A DNA stretch of 64,000 nucleotides from Candidatus Pseudobacter hemicellulosilyticus (GCA_029202545.1 CP119311.1:5704001-5768000); one strand, 5' to 3'. Positions 25,319-33,952 are shown, counted from the stretch's first letter. Numbers and translations: made by a program. Notes: generated from the sequence alone by a model not told the origin.

Positions 25319-26488
25319 ATGAATATTCCAGTAGAACAGATCATTGCCGCCGAAAAAGATGCGGCCCTCCGTGCCATCGCAGAAAAGATCTATCGCAAGG
25401 AAAGGATCAGTCCCGAAGAAGGAGTAACCCTTTTTGAAAAAGGTTCCCTCGCCTTTGTAGGATCGCTGGCTAATTTTGTACGCGAACGCATGCATGGGGA
25501 TACAACCTATTTCAACCGCAATTTTCATATTGAGCCCACCAACGTCTGTGTTTTTTCCTGTAAGTTCTGCTCCTATTCCCGGCTTTATGCCCACCGCGAG
25601 GAAGGATGGGAACTCAGTACCGACCAGATGCTGGACATTGTAAAGCATTACGACGGCAAGCCCGTTACCGAAGTGCATATTGTAGGTGGGGTCCATCCCA
25701 AGCTCACGATGGAATTCTTTGCTGAACTGCTGCGCAAGATCAAGGCGCACCGGCCTGAACTGCATGTGAAAGGGTTTACGCCCGTGGAACTGGATTATAT
25801 GTTCCGCAAAGCCAAGGTATCTGTGGAAGAAGGGATGGCCTACCTCAACAAGGCCGGACTGGATTCCATGCCCGGCGGCGGCGCCGAGATCTTCCACCCC
25901 GAGATCCGCCAGCAGATCTGTGACGATAAAGTAGATGCCGAAGGCTGGCTGAAGATGCATGAAGTGGCCCATAACCTGGGCATGAACACCAACTGCACCA
26001 TGCTCTACGGTCATATTGAACAATACTGGCACCGGGTAGACCATATGGAACGCCTGCGCCAGCTGCAGGACCGGACCGGTGGTTTCAATACCTTCATTCC
26101 CCTGAAGTTCCGCAACAAGCAGAATGATATGAGCAATGTGGATGAGTCCGGTATCATAGAGGACATGCGCATGTATGCCATCGCTCGCCTGTATATGGAC
26201 AATATACCTCACCTCAAGGCCTACTGGCCTATGCTGGGCCGCAAGAGCGCCCAGCTGACCCTGAGCTTTGGCGTGAATGATATTGACGGCACCATTGACG
26301 ACAGCACCAAGATCTATTCCATGGCCGGCTCTGAAGAGCAGAATCCAGCCCTCAGCACGGCCCAGCTGGTGACGCTGATCAAACAGGTGAAGCGCAAACC
26401 GGTAGAGCGGGATACCCTCTACAAAGAGCTGCGTGATTATTCCAATATTGAGCTGAAAGAAATTGAGGCCAATCCGTTGCTGAACTGA
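25319..26488 (+). CDS. mqnE: Aminofutalosine synthase MqnE (radical SAM)
   Basis: MqnE joins the adenosyl group of S-adenosylmethionine to 3-[(1-carboxyvinyl)oxy]benzoate, giving aminodeoxyfutalosine in the futalosine route to menaquinone. The 389-aa protein has the radical SAM cluster motif C77-x3-C81-x2-C84 (CVFSCKFCSYSR). The IVGGVHPKL segment and the SMPGGGAEIFHPEIR segment are conserved in MqnE and related MqnC/CofH enzymes; the sequence around EQYWHRVDHMERLRQLQDRTGGF fits MqnE best. The organism therefore probably makes menaquinone by this route rather than by the MenFDHCEB route. No other mqn gene is in the window. A hairpin tandem array follows. Confidence 0.92.
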   Translation: MNIPVEQIIAAEKDAALRAIAEKIYRKERISPEEGVTLFEKGSLAFVGSLANFVRERMHGDTTYFNRNFHIEPTNVCVFSCKFCSYSRLYAHREEGWELSTDQMLDIVKHYDGKPVTEVHIVGGVHPKLTMEFFAELLRKIKAHRPELHVKGFTPVELDYMFRKAKVSVEEGMAYLNKAGLDSMPGGGAEIFHPEIRQQICDDKVDAEGWLKMHEVAHNLGMNTNCTMLYGHIEQYWHRVDHMERLRQLQDRTGGFNTFIPLKFRNKQNDMSNVDESGIIEDMRMYAIARLYMDNIPHLKAYWPMLGRKSAQLTLSFGVNDIDGTIDDSTKIYSMAGSEEQNPALSTAQLVTLIKQVKRKPVERDTLYKELRDYSNIELKEIEANPLLN

Positions 26489-26520
26489 TTCGTTTTTGAA
26501 GCATTGCCTTGCGTCAGCAG

Positions 26521-26826
26521 GGCTTACAATAAAAACACCCTGCAATGCCTGTTCTGAACAGGTGTTGCAGGGTGAACTCTTTTATAGTTGTAAATATTTT
26601 TATAGCCTTACAGCAGTTGTGCAGCCTGGCTTACCATAAAACACCCTGCAGTACCTGTTCTCTACAAGTGTTGCAGGGTGAGCTATTTTATAGCTGTAAA
26701 GTTTTTTATAGCCTTACAACAGTTGTGCAGCCTGGCTTACCATAAAAACACCCTGCAGTTCCTGTTCTGAACAGGTGTTGCAGGGTGAACTATTTTATAG
26801 CATTGCTGCTTTTATAGCAATAAAGA
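26521..26826. repeat. Tandem array of about 106-107 nt units, three copies, each with a strong hairpin
   Basis: Units start at GGCTTAC, positions 26521, 26628 and 26734 (periods 107 and 106); the third unit decays after about 65 nt. Each unit carries a long dyad (26536-26574, 26642-26680, 26749-26787). The outer arms are CACCCTGCA / TGCAGGGTG. In copies 1 and 3 the inner arms are CCTGTTC / GAACAGG. Each unit also has shorter repeats such as GCTAT-TTT-ATAGC. On the minus strand each dyad is followed by TTTT or TTTTT, on the plus strand by ATTTTATAG-like runs. The array fills most of the 394-bp space between the convergent mqnE and serine dehydratase genes, so it probably ends transcription from both sides, in triplicate. 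No gene is visible. Confidence 0.85.
26536..26574 (-). terminator. Hairpin 1 of the array, terminator-like
   Basis: Stem of up to about 19 bp in RNA if two G-U pairs are allowed; minus-strand tail GTTTTTATTG. The other two copies are at 26642-26680 (imperfect apex) and 26749-26787. They would stop transcripts of the serine dehydratase gene, whose stop is at 26883. Confidence 0.55.
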
Positions 26827-26829
26827 GGA

Positions 26830-26845
26830 CAGTTTTGGACGAACC
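26830..26845 (-). repeat. Copy of dispersed GGTTCGTCC element downstream of the serine dehydratase gene
   Basis: On the minus strand it reads GGTTCGTCCAAAACTG, 38 nt after the stop codon, with one C fewer than the copies at 6711 and 53383. It adjoins the end of the tandem array. Confidence 0.5.
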
Positions 26846-26882
26846 TATATAAGGTGGTTCATTCCCGGTCTGTCTTCAGCGC

Positions 26883-28310
26883 TTAGCACTCGCTCAGGCT
26901 GATGGGAATATGCACAGCCAGTCCGCCTTCTGCTGTTTCCTTGTACTTAAAGCTCATGTCCTTGGCAGTATCCCACATGGTGCGGATAACGCCATCCAGC
27001 GATACGCGCGCAAAATCCGGCGTGCTTTGCAGGGCCAGCTGGGAGGCGGTGATAGCCTTGATAGCACCCATGGTATTGCGCTCAATACAGGGTATCTGCA
27101 CCAGGCCGGCAATGGGATCGCAGGTGAGGCCCAGGTGGTGCTCCATGGCAATTTCAGCGGCCATCATAGACTGGCGCTGGCTGCCGCCCATAGCCTCGGT
27201 CAGACCGGCTGCGGCCATAGCGGAGGAAACGCCGATCTCGGCCTGGCAACCGCCCATAGCGGCGGAGATGGTGGCGCCCTTTTTAAAAATGCTGCCGATC
27301 TCGGCAGCGGTGAGCATGAACTGCAGTATCCTGTCTTCCCGGTAGCCATCGCAGAAAGCCACAAAATACTGGAGCACGGCGGGGATCACCCCGGCGGCGC
27401 CATTGGTGGGAGCTGTGACCACCCGGCCAAAAGAGGCGTTCTCTTCGTTAACGGCCAGGGCAAAACAGCTGACCCAGTCGAGCGTATACTTAAAATCCTG
27501 GCCGCCCTCACGGATGGAACGGATCCAGGAGTCATAGTCGTGGTAAGGCCGGCCGGCCGATAGCCTGGTATTGAGATCAGCCGCGCGTCTTTTTACGTTG
27601 AGTCCTCCGGGCAGCATACCGCGGGTATGGCAGCCCCGGTAAATACACTCCTTCATCACGCGCCAGATATTGAGCATACCGCTGCGGGTATCGGCTTCAG
27701 GTCTCCAGCTGTTCTCATTCTCCATCACCACTTCATGGATGGGGAGACCCGTTTTCCGGCACCAGTGCAGCAGGTCGTCCGCCTTATCAATGGGGAAAGG
27801 CAGCTGAACGCTGTCCTGGGCTCCTGCTGTTTCTCCTTCCCGGGTCACAAAGCCGCCGCCAACGGAGTAGTAGGTCTCGGCAACCTGGGCGCCATCGGTA
27901 AAGCTGGCCAGGAAGGTCAGGGCGTTGGGGTGAAAAGGGAGGGATTCAGTCATCAGGAACTCTATATCCGTAGCGGGGTCAAAATCTATCCAGTGCTGCC
28001 CGTTCAGCTGTATCCTCCTGGTACTGCTGATGGTCTGTATTTTGGGTTGTATCTGGTGTACGTCGAAAGTAACGGGATCATCACCGGCCAGTCCCAGTTC
28101 CACAGCGATATCTGTTCCATGGCCTTTGCCGGTCTTAGCCAGGGAGCCATAGAGCAGCACACGTACAGCCGTTACATTGCTCAGCTGGCCCTGTGCCTCC
28201 AGGGACTGCAGGAAGCGCTGGGCGGCCCGCCAGGGGCCAAGCGTATGAGAGCTGGAAGGGCCTACGCCGATCTTGAAAATATCGAAAACTGAAATGGCTT
28301 CGTGTGGCAA
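26883..28310 (-). CDS. sdaA: L-serine ammonia-lyase (iron-sulfur serine dehydratase)
   Basis: This single-chain enzyme deaminates L-serine to pyruvate and ammonia using a [4Fe-4S] cluster. The 475-aa protein has the beta domain at the N-terminus (ISVFDIFKIGVGPSSSHTLGPW) and the alpha domain at the C-terminus. The latter has the characteristic PTNGAAGVIPAVL, GGCQAEIGVSSAMAAAG and LTCDPIAGLVQIPCIERN segments; cysteines in these supply the cluster. Length matches the fused SdaA type. It starts with ATG 28310, 46 nt downstream of the FKBP gene stop. A TAACTTTG -7 box lies in that gap, so it probably has its own promoter. Confidence 0.94.
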   Translation of the reverse strand: MPHEAISVFDIFKIGVGPSSSHTLGPWRAAQRFLQSLEAQGQLSNVTAVRVLLYGSLAKTGKGHGTDIAVELGLAGDDPVTFDVHQIQPKIQTISSTRRIQLNGQHWIDFDPATDIEFLMTESLPFHPNALTFLASFTDGAQVAETYYSVGGGFVTREGETAGAQDSVQLPFPIDKADDLLHWCRKTGLPIHEVVMENENSWRPEADTRSGMLNIWRVMKECIYRGCHTRGMLPGGLNVKRRAADLNTRLSAGRPYHDYDSWIRSIREGGQDFKYTLDWVSCFALAVNEENASFGRVVTAPTNGAAGVIPAVLQYFVAFCDGYREDRILQFMLTAAEIGSIFKKGATISAAMGGCQAEIGVSSAMAAAGLTEAMGGSQRQSMMAAEIAMEHHLGLTCDPIAGLVQIPCIERNTMGAIKAITASQLALQSTPDFARVSLDGVIRTMWDTAKDMSFKYKETAEGGLAVHIPISLSEC

Positions 28311-28327
28311 GAGTATATGATTTAGGG

Positions 28328-28335
28328 CAAAGTTA
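28328..28335 (-). promoter_or_regulatory. -7 box TAACTTTG of the serine dehydratase gene
   Basis: Exact TAnnTTTG match on the minus strand, 17 nt before the ATG at 28310. Confidence 0.45.
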
Positions 28336-28356
28336 GGTCAATCCGGTATCCATCCA

Positions 28357-28866
28357 TCAGTTGATGGACAGGAAGGTAATATCATAGATGATGATGGGTG
28401 CATCAGGCGCTACTATTTCAGCGCCCGTATCCTTATCCTGTTTGCCGGTGCTGCCATAACCCAGTGTGGGCGGTACATACAGGATCACCCGGCCGCCTTC
28501 CTTCATCAGGGGGAGGGCGATACGCCAGGATTCCAGCATCATGCGCAGGTTGAGGGCTACCCCGTTATCCCCTTCAAAACGGGTGCCATTGGGCAGGGTG
28601 CCGGAGAAATTGACCTTGATACTGGAGCAGATAGCGGGCGAACGGCCGCTGCCTTCCGTAATGGTCCGGTAATAAAGACCGCTCTGGTGCCTGGTGGCGG
28701 GTATATTATGACCAGCCAGGTATTCGGCTACCAGTTTCACCTCCGGATCTGGTGCTGTGATATTCCGGGCGGCGCAGTCGTTCTCTTTCTTGAAGCAGCC
28801 GGCACAAAGACAGGCAACCCAAAGCAGGCACAATAGTGGTTTACCCATGAAGCGTTTTTTGTGCAT
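28357..28866 (-). CDS. FKBP-type peptidyl-prolyl cis-trans isomerase, lipoprotein
   Basis: The 169-aa protein carries an FKBP domain, which catalyses cis-trans rotation at proline bonds and helps proteins fold. The signal peptide ends CLCAGC, with lipid Cys24, so it acts in the periplasm or at a membrane. Visible domain parts are SIKVNFSGTLPNGTRFEGD, the LPLMKEGGRVILYVPPTLGYG core, and the final IIIYDITFLSI strand. The N-terminal dimer domain of longer FkpA-type enzymes is missing. ATG 28866 gives a basic n-region; ATG 28848 is an alternative. It follows the small membrane protein gene by 36 nt. Confidence 0.9.
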   Translation of the reverse strand: MHKKRFMGKPLLCLLWVACLCAGCFKKENDCAARNITAPDPEVKLVAEYLAGHNIPATRHQSGLYYRTITEGSGRSPAICSSIKVNFSGTLPNGTRFEGDNGVALNLRMMLESWRIALPLMKEGGRVILYVPPTLGYGSTGKQDKDTGAEIVAPDAPIIIYDITFLSIN

Positions 28867-28902
28867 ATAATTGGTTCAGTGATACAGACAACCGCCCCGG
28901 GT

Positions 28903-29238
28903 CTATAGCTGCACAGGACCCTGGTCCTGCTCACGCCGGGCTTTTGCCTTCAGTTCCTTGTAGAATTGTTCTTTACGTTCCCACTGGAACCGTTTGTAAA
29001 AGACGGCCACAAAGACCGCAATGATGATCACCGCCACTACAAACAGCCAGGGACTGGTTGTATTGGCCACCATATCGGCCCGCTTATACCAGAGCCTGCT
29101 GGTGAACATGATGAACAGGATAGGTAACGAAAACAGCAGTCCGATTGGTATACCGGACATTAACTGGTATTGCCATCTCCCCTCCCGTTCCCTGCTGGCT
29201 TCCCAGTATTGCAGGAATTGCTGTTCATTTTCTGTCAT
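28903..29238 (-). CDS. Small conserved membrane protein of unknown function
   Basis: The 111-aa product has two clear membrane segments (GIPIGLLFSLPILFIMFTS and WLFVVAVIIIAVFVAVFY) with a short basic loop between. A charged C-terminal tail (residues about 85-111, many Lys, Arg, Glu) is probably a cytoplasmic helix. I do not recognise the family. It reads in the same direction as, and 36 nt before, the FKBP gene, and may be co-transcribed with it. It is divergent from the HU-CCDC81/SPOR gene. Confidence 0.75.
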   Translation of the reverse strand: MTENEQQFLQYWEASREREGRWQYQLMSGIPIGLLFSLPILFIMFTSRLWYKRADMVANTTSPWLFVVAVIIIAVFVAVFYKRFQWERKEQFYKELKAKARREQDQGPVQL

Positions 29239-29360
29239 AGTATTCCAACTTTATGCAGATACTGAAGACCTGGATTCTGCGTTAGGATAGCAGCAGCATG
29301 CAGCTGCCTGTGTGCAAAATTAGGGATTGGACGCGTTGGATGTTTGCGTTCAATCAATTA

Positions 29361-30335
29361 ATGATTAACTTGTGTCAACAAATCCATTATATCTTGAAAT
29401 TAACTTTCCTCTTAGCGAAATACTTCTATCAGCAGAGACAGCTTCGGTTGCCGGGCATCGGCGTCTTCCGCCTGGACGCTGCTGTGACCGTCCCCGATGT
29501 AGCCGATAAGAATTTCAAAGAGTTCCTCAAATATATCCAGTTCAGCCAGGAGCCGGTAGCACAACCGGAAGAATCACTGATCGATTTTATCCGGGTTCAG
29601 ACCGGCAAGATCAGGCCGCTGGCGGAATCCGACCTGGAATCCTACCTCAATGATGGTAAGCTCCTGCTGAATATCGGTAAGCCTTTTACCATTGAAGGTA
29701 TTGGCTCCCTGCACAAGAATAAATCAGGCACCTATGAATTTACGCCGGGCGAACCGATCCTGGAGAGACTGGAATCGGCCCTGCCACAGGCAAAAGAAGC
29801 AGAAAAGCAATCACGCCAGATACCGGCCTATGATGATAATATCCAGCGCCACAGCGCCCATAATAACCAGCGCCGCCTCTTAATGCTGGGCACCCTGGTG
29901 GTGATAGGCCTTGCTGTGATTGTCTGGGGCGGGTATTACCTGTACAATAAGAACAACAGCAGCAATGCTTCTACAGACGCCCAGCGGGAAACGCTACAGC
30001 AGGTGGATTCACCGGAAGTGGCAGGCGGACCGGATAGCGTGTCCCATATTGCCACGGCCGACAGCGCTCCCCAGCAGCTTGCGCCAGCAGCCGGTACGCC
30101 GGCAGGCAGCTATAAGTTCATCCTGGAACGCACCGACCGCAAAGCGCGTGCGCTAAAACGATTCGCCTTTGTGAATGACCTCAGCCCGCGGATAAAAATG
30201 GAGACATCGGATTCACTCAACTTCACCATTTACGTGAACCTGCCGGCTGCGCCGGCGGACACTGCCAGGTTGAAGGATTCACTGAATGTATGGTACTATG
30301 GGACCAAGCCTGTGAAAGTGGAGATTGCGAAATAG
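29361..30335 (+). CDS. HU-CCDC81 and SPOR domain-containing membrane protein
   Basis: The protein of about 324 aa starts with two HU-like modules of the bacterial CCDC81 type. The first contains LRLPGIGVFRLDAAVTVPD and the second KPFTIEGIGSLHKNKSGTYEFTPG, each with the G-x-G-x-F/L hairpin. One membrane segment follows (MLGTLVVIGLAVIVWGGYYLY, near residue 198). The C-terminal domain of about 75 residues resembles SPOR, a fold that binds denuded peptidoglycan strands. The topology places the HU part in the cytoplasm and the SPOR part in the periplasm, so it could link nucleoid or filament structures to the cell wall. Start ATG 29361 is chosen as the last ATG before the first module; 29298 and 29340 remain possible. 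Confidence 0.85.
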   Translation: MINLCQQIHYILKLTFLLAKYFYQQRQLRLPGIGVFRLDAAVTVPDVADKNFKEFLKYIQFSQEPVAQPEESLIDFIRVQTGKIRPLAESDLESYLNDGKLLLNIGKPFTIEGIGSLHKNKSGTYEFTPGEPILERLESALPQAKEAEKQSRQIPAYDDNIQRHSAHNNQRRLLMLGTLVVIGLAVIVWGGYYLYNKNNSSNASTDAQRETLQQVDSPEVAGGPDSVSHIATADSAPQQLAPAAGTPAGSYKFILERTDRKARALKRFAFVNDLSPRIKMETSDSLNFTIYVNLPAAPADTARLKDSLNVWYYGTKPVKVEIAK

Positions 30336-30380
30336 GAAAATTTTCACAAAACAATCAGTACGTTTATACAAAAGAACTCC

Positions 30381-30836
30381 ATGATCTCCAGATTCGTATT
30401 AGCCCTTGTGTTATCCCTGTCCTTTTCCAGCCTCTCCTATAGCCAGACCCAGCCCACTGAAATAGTTGACCGCTTTTTTGAAGAATACAATAAAGCAGGT
30501 TCCGACAAGGCCATTGAGTATTACTTTGGCAACAATAAATATTTTGCTGAGATCAGCGCTGGATTGACAGAAGTAAAACAACAGCTGACCAGTTTTTTAA
30601 ACGTATCAGGAAAATTCGCCGGCTATGAACTCTTAACAAAAAAATACGCTGGCCCCAATATTCTCATGCTCACCTATATTGTAAAATTCGAGCGGCTGCC
30701 GGCCACATTCAGGTTCTCATTTTATAGGCCCAATGATAAATGGCAGGTGCAGAATTTCAAGTTTGATACCAGGATATTTGAGGAGTTGGAAGAGGCCAGC
30801 CGCATTCCTGTATTGAACCAGGAACACCATCAATAA
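30381..30836 (+). CDS. Secreted protein of unknown function, NTF2-like in appearance
   Basis: The 151-aa product has a signal peptide (MISRFVLALVLSLSFSSLSYS, then Q). The mature part begins EIVDRFFEEYNKAGSDKAIEYYF and continues with alternating aromatic strands. The pattern of an N-terminal helix pair and a C-terminal curved sheet suggests an NTF2-like or DUF3887-like fold, but this is inference. It lies 45 nt after the HU-CCDC81/SPOR gene on the same strand and could share its transcript. It overlaps the convergent downstream gene by 7 bp. Confidence 0.75.
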   Translation: MISRFVLALVLSLSFSSLSYSQTQPTEIVDRFFEEYNKAGSDKAIEYYFGNNKYFAEISAGLTEVKQQLTSFLNVSGKFAGYELLTKKYAGPNILMLTYIVKFERLPATFRFSFYRPNDKWQVQNFKFDTRIFEELEEASRIPVLNQEHHQ

Positions 30837-31471
30837 ACGCCTGCATTCAACTGCTGTACCAACTGCACAAAATCACTGGCTGATCGCCACTTCAATGGCG
30901 CCTCTTTAATAAACTGCACTACGGTTTCATTATCCCTGAATATTTCCAGCAGGGCCTCTTTGTCCTGGGGCAGTTCGGTCAAGGTATCTTTCTGCAGCAG
31001 GTAAAACAGTTTTTTGTCCTCATAGTGCCGCCGTGAGGCGCCGGCCAGCACATCCCTGACCTCTACTATATCACAGGCATGCAGTTGCAGCAGGCTGCAC
31101 TTACCGGTTACCAGTACCTGGTAAAAGGTCTCTGCGGTCCCCTGGCCGCCGGCAGGATAACCTTTGCGGAATAAAAGGGAATCACCTGCTTTCCTGCCTT
31201 TGGGAAAAAGCACAAACTCTTTCACGTTGGCATCTGCACTAAATGTATTGTTGTCAAATTGTAAGAGAAGTCCGTTGCGGGAACAATCGAATTTAAGTCT
31301 GAACTGGCTCACCACCCGGCCGCTGCTGTAGCGGACCACCCCTTCGGCCCAATCTTTCAGCAGGTAAGGATTCCCTGCAACAATAGCTTTTTCCGCGGAA
31401 GTTTCCGTTTGCGCCAGCGTATACTGGCTGAGGAGAAGGAAAAGGCCAACAAGGAATTTCATGTGTGGCAA
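30830..31471 (-). CDS. Secreted protein of unknown function, paralogue of the 55983-56705 product
   Basis: The 213-aa protein has a signal peptide (FLVGLFLLLSQYTLAQ). It has no domain I recognise. It clearly resembles the 240-aa product at 55983-56705 over most of its length: both share a W-x-x-G-x-V-x-x-x-x-G strand, K..LLFR.GYP / ..YRSGYP, ETFYQVLV with a following strand, a K-x-x-YFED-K type segment, and a C-terminal F-x-x-L-V/I-x-x-x-N-A. The two are thus members of one family kept in two places. A role at the cell surface is likely from the signal peptide only. Confidence 0.78.
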   Translation of the reverse strand: MPHMKFLVGLFLLLSQYTLAQTETSAEKAIVAGNPYLLKDWAEGVVRYSSGRVVSQFRLKFDCSRNGLLLQFDNNTFSADANVKEFVLFPKGRKAGDSLLFRKGYPAGGQGTAETFYQVLVTGKCSLLQLHACDIVEVRDVLAGASRRHYEDKKLFYLLQKDTLTELPQDKEALLEIFRDNETVVQFIKEAPLKWRSASDFVQLVQQLNAGVY

Positions 31472-31601
31472 AGCTTTTCTAAATATACAAAATCCGGGGA
31501 AATTGAAGGGTCTGCCGGGACCCTGGCAGTTGAAAGGGGAGAAAGTACTGTACAGCCCATGGCAGGCAGCTTTGCAGAGAAGACCACAGGCTGGGCCACC
31601 T

Positions 31602-31646
31602 AAAAAAATCCGGCGGCAGGAACAGTGGTGCTGCCCTGCCGCCGGA
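31602..31646 (-). terminator. Terminator of the lipocalin-like lipoprotein gene
   Basis: TCCGGCGGCAGG (31609-31620) and CCTGCCGCCGGA (31635-31646) form a perfect 12-bp stem. On the minus strand it is followed by seven T. It lies 15 nt after the stop at 31662. Confidence 0.85.
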
Positions 31647-31661
31647 AACTTTCAGGCAGTA

Positions 31662-32081
31662 TTATTTCACATCATCAATTATTTGTTTTACCCGGACCAG
31701 CTTTTCGCCATAGGGGCCGCCGCAATACATGCCGGCAACAAAGTAGGTGAGGCTGTAAACAGTCTGCTGCTGGATGGCCAGCACGCTGGCCTGAGCCTGC
31801 TCATGGTGGTACAGAAAAATGGAATCCGTACCAATCATTTTATACCGGGTGTAAGCCTCGGTCCTTGAATCAGTGTATTCTCCATTTTCTGAAAAGGTGA
31901 TGGTAGCTGCTATGGTGGTGGGCAGAAAGGTTCCGGAACCATCACCAGGATCGGCCCGCACTTCCGACAACTTCCAGGTCCCTACAAGCGGGTCATAATT
32001 CAGAAGCGCATTTTTATCTTCATCTTTTTTGGAGCAGGCGAACAAAAAACAGCAACTTAATAGGAGGGCAAATAATTTCAT
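31662..32081 (-). CDS. Small lipocalin-like lipoprotein
   Basis: The 139-aa product begins MKLFALLLSCCFLFACSKKDE, a lipoprotein signal with lipid Cys16. The rest (LVGTWKLSEVRADPGDGSG, TITFSENGEYTD, YKMIGTDSIFLY) has the G-x-W start and repeated strands of lipocalin-like domains common in Bacteroidota. Such proteins bind small hydrophobic ligands or are of unknown role. The ATG at 32081 is chosen; the upstream in-frame extension to 32165 is not signal-like. A strong terminator follows, so it is probably a single-gene unit. Confidence 0.82.
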   Translation of the reverse strand: MKLFALLLSCCFLFACSKKDEDKNALLNYDPLVGTWKLSEVRADPGDGSGTFLPTTIAATITFSENGEYTDSRTEAYTRYKMIGTDSIFLYHHEQAQASVLAIQQQTVYSLTYFVAGMYCGGPYGEKLVRVKQIIDDVK

Positions 32082-32244
32082 AGCAAGGGTTTTATTGTTG
32101 ACCTTTTCGCACGGTTCAACGTTGCAGCCAATACGAAGTTGTCGAAAATGCCCCCTGCAACGCATTTTTTCCGGAAAAAACTGGTAAAAGCGAATAACTA
32201 TCAGCAGCGCCAGGCCGCATAGGCGGCGGCGGGCTGTAAAACAA

Positions 32245-32275
32245 AGATCCCGCCTTGCAACGCAAAGCGGGATCT
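32245..32275 (-). terminator. Terminator of the groES-groEL unit
   Basis: AGATCCCGC and GCGGGATCT form a 9-bp stem around a 13-nt loop. On the minus strand TTTGTTTTAC follows. It lies 40 nt past the groEL stop. Confidence 0.75.
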
Positions 32276-32314
32276 GTTATATAAGCCGCGGGGTTGAACC
32301 TGCGGGCTGATGGC

Positions 32315-33952
32315 TTAGTAATCCATGCCACCCATGCCAGGAGCGCCACCGGGGTGAGCGTGTCCTTCTTCTTTCTTGGGTTTGTCGGCAATAACACACT
32401 CAGTGGTGAGCAGCATACCGGCAATAGAAGCGGCGTTTTCGAGGGCGATACGGGTAACTTTAGTAGGATCGATAACACCGGCTTTCAGCATGTTCTCGTA
32501 CACTTCAGTACGGGCGTTGAAACCGAAATCAGCTTTTCCTTCTTTTACTTTCTGTACCACGATGCTACCTTCAATTCCGCTGTTGGCAACGATCTGACGG
32601 ATGGGCTCTTCAAGGGCCCTTTTCACGATGGCGATACCAGTAACTTCGTCTTCGTTACTGCCTTTCAGTTTTTCCAGACCTTCAATGGCGCGGATGAACG
32701 CAACGCCACCGCCGGGAACGATACCTTCTTCAACAGCAGCGCGGGTAGCGTGCAGGGCGTCGTCAACGCGGTCTTTCTTTTCTTTCATTTCTACTTCGGT
32801 AGCAGCGCCTACGTAAAGAACAGCTACACCGCCGCTCAGTTTGGCGAGGCGTTCCTGTAATTTTTCTTTATCGTAATCGGAAGTAGTGGTCTCAATCTGG
32901 GCTTTGATCTGGTTTACGCGGGCCAGGATATCATCTTTTTTGCCTTTACCACCAACGATGATGGTATTGTCTTTATCGATGGTAATGCTGGAGGCCTGTC
33001 CCAGGTAGGTCAGGTCGGCGCCTTCCAGTTTATAACCCTGCTCTTCGCTGATCACGATACCTTTGGTAAGGATAGCGATGTCCTGCAGCATTTCCTTGCG
33101 ACGGTCGCCAAAGCCGGGGGCTTTTACAGCGGCCACTTTCAGGGTGCCACGGAGTTTGTTCACAACCAGGGTAGCCAGGGCTTCACCTTCCAGGTCTTCA
33201 GAGATGATCAGGAGGGGACGGCCGCTTTGGGCAACTTTCTCCAGGATGCTGAGGATATCCTTCATGGCGCTGATCTTCTTGTCGTAGATCAGGATATAAG
33301 GATTCTGCAGTTCCACTTCCATTTTTTCGCTGTTGGTAACGAAATAAGCGGAGGAGTAACCACGGTCAAACTGCATACCTTCCACTACGTCTACAGTAGT
33401 TTCAGTGCCTTTGGCTTCTTCTACGGTGATAACGCCTTCTTTACCTACTTTACCGAAAGCTTCAGCGATCAGTTTACCGATGGTGTCATCGTTATTGGCA
33501 GAGATAGAAGCTACCTGCTGGATCTTTTTGCTGTCAGTGCCTACAGTCTGGGACTGGGCGCGGAGGTTATCGATAACCTTTGCAACAGCTTTGTCGATAC
33601 CGCGTTTCAGGTCCATGGGATTGGCGCCGGCGGCAACATTCCTCAGACCTTCACTGATAATAGACTGGGCCAGAACGGTGGCGGTGGTAGTACCATCACC
33701 AGCGATATCGGCAGTTTTGGAAGCTACTTCCTTCACCATCTGGGCGCCCATGTTCTCGATGGGATCTTCCAGTTCAATTTCTTTAGCTACCGTAACACCA
33801 TCCTTGGTAACAGCGGGAGCACCGAATTTTTTCTCGATCACCACGTTACGGCCTTTGGGGCCCAGGGTTACTTTCACTGCATTGGCCAGGGTATCTACCC
33901 CTTTCTTCATCTTATTTCGTGCTTCGATATCGAAGAACAATTGTTTTGCCAT
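32315..33952 (-). CDS. groEL: Chaperonin GroEL (60 kDa)
   Basis: GroEL forms the double seven-membered ring that encloses and folds cytoplasmic proteins with ATP and the GroES lid. The 545-aa protein shows TLGPKGRNVVIEKKFG near residue 30, AGDGTTTATVLAQ near residue 86 with the catalytic Asp, and GIVPGGGVAFIRA near residue 412. It ends in a short Gly/Met-rich tail, PGGAPGMGGMDY. Length and sequence are standard for Bacteroidota. It follows groES by 61 nt on the same strand, the usual order. Confidence 0.98.
   Translation of the reverse strand: MAKQLFFDIEARNKMKKGVDTLANAVKVTLGPKGRNVVIEKKFGAPAVTKDGVTVAKEIELEDPIENMGAQMVKEVASKTADIAGDGTTTATVLAQSIISEGLRNVAAGANPMDLKRGIDKAVAKVIDNLRAQSQTVGTDSKKIQQVASISANNDDTIGKLIAEAFGKVGKEGVITVEEAKGTETTVDVVEGMQFDRGYSSAYFVTNSEKMEVELQNPYILIYDKKISAMKDILSILEKVAQSGRPLLIISEDLEGEALATLVVNKLRGTLKVAAVKAPGFGDRRKEMLQDIAILTKGIVISEEQGYKLEGADLTYLGQASSITIDKDNTIIVGGKGKKDDILARVNQIKAQIETTTSDYDKEKLQERLAKLSGGVAVLYVGAATEVEMKEKKDRVDDALHATRAAVEEGIVPGGGVAFIRAIEGLEKLKGSNEDEVTGIAIVKRALEEPIRQIVANSGIEGSIVVQKVKEGKADFGFNARTEVYENMLKAGVIDPTKVTRIALENAASIAGMLLTTECVIADKPKKEEGHAHPGGAPGMGGMDY

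Noticed and set aside
26521..26826. Possible CRISPR array
   Set aside because: Units are about 106 nt and repeated over their full length; no short repeats with unique spacers, no cas genes. The same applies to 37180-37490.
26880..26893. TTAGCACTCGCTC resembling half of a CIRCE heat-shock element
   Set aside because: It lies at the stop codon of the serine dehydratase gene, has no matching second arm, and is far from groES.
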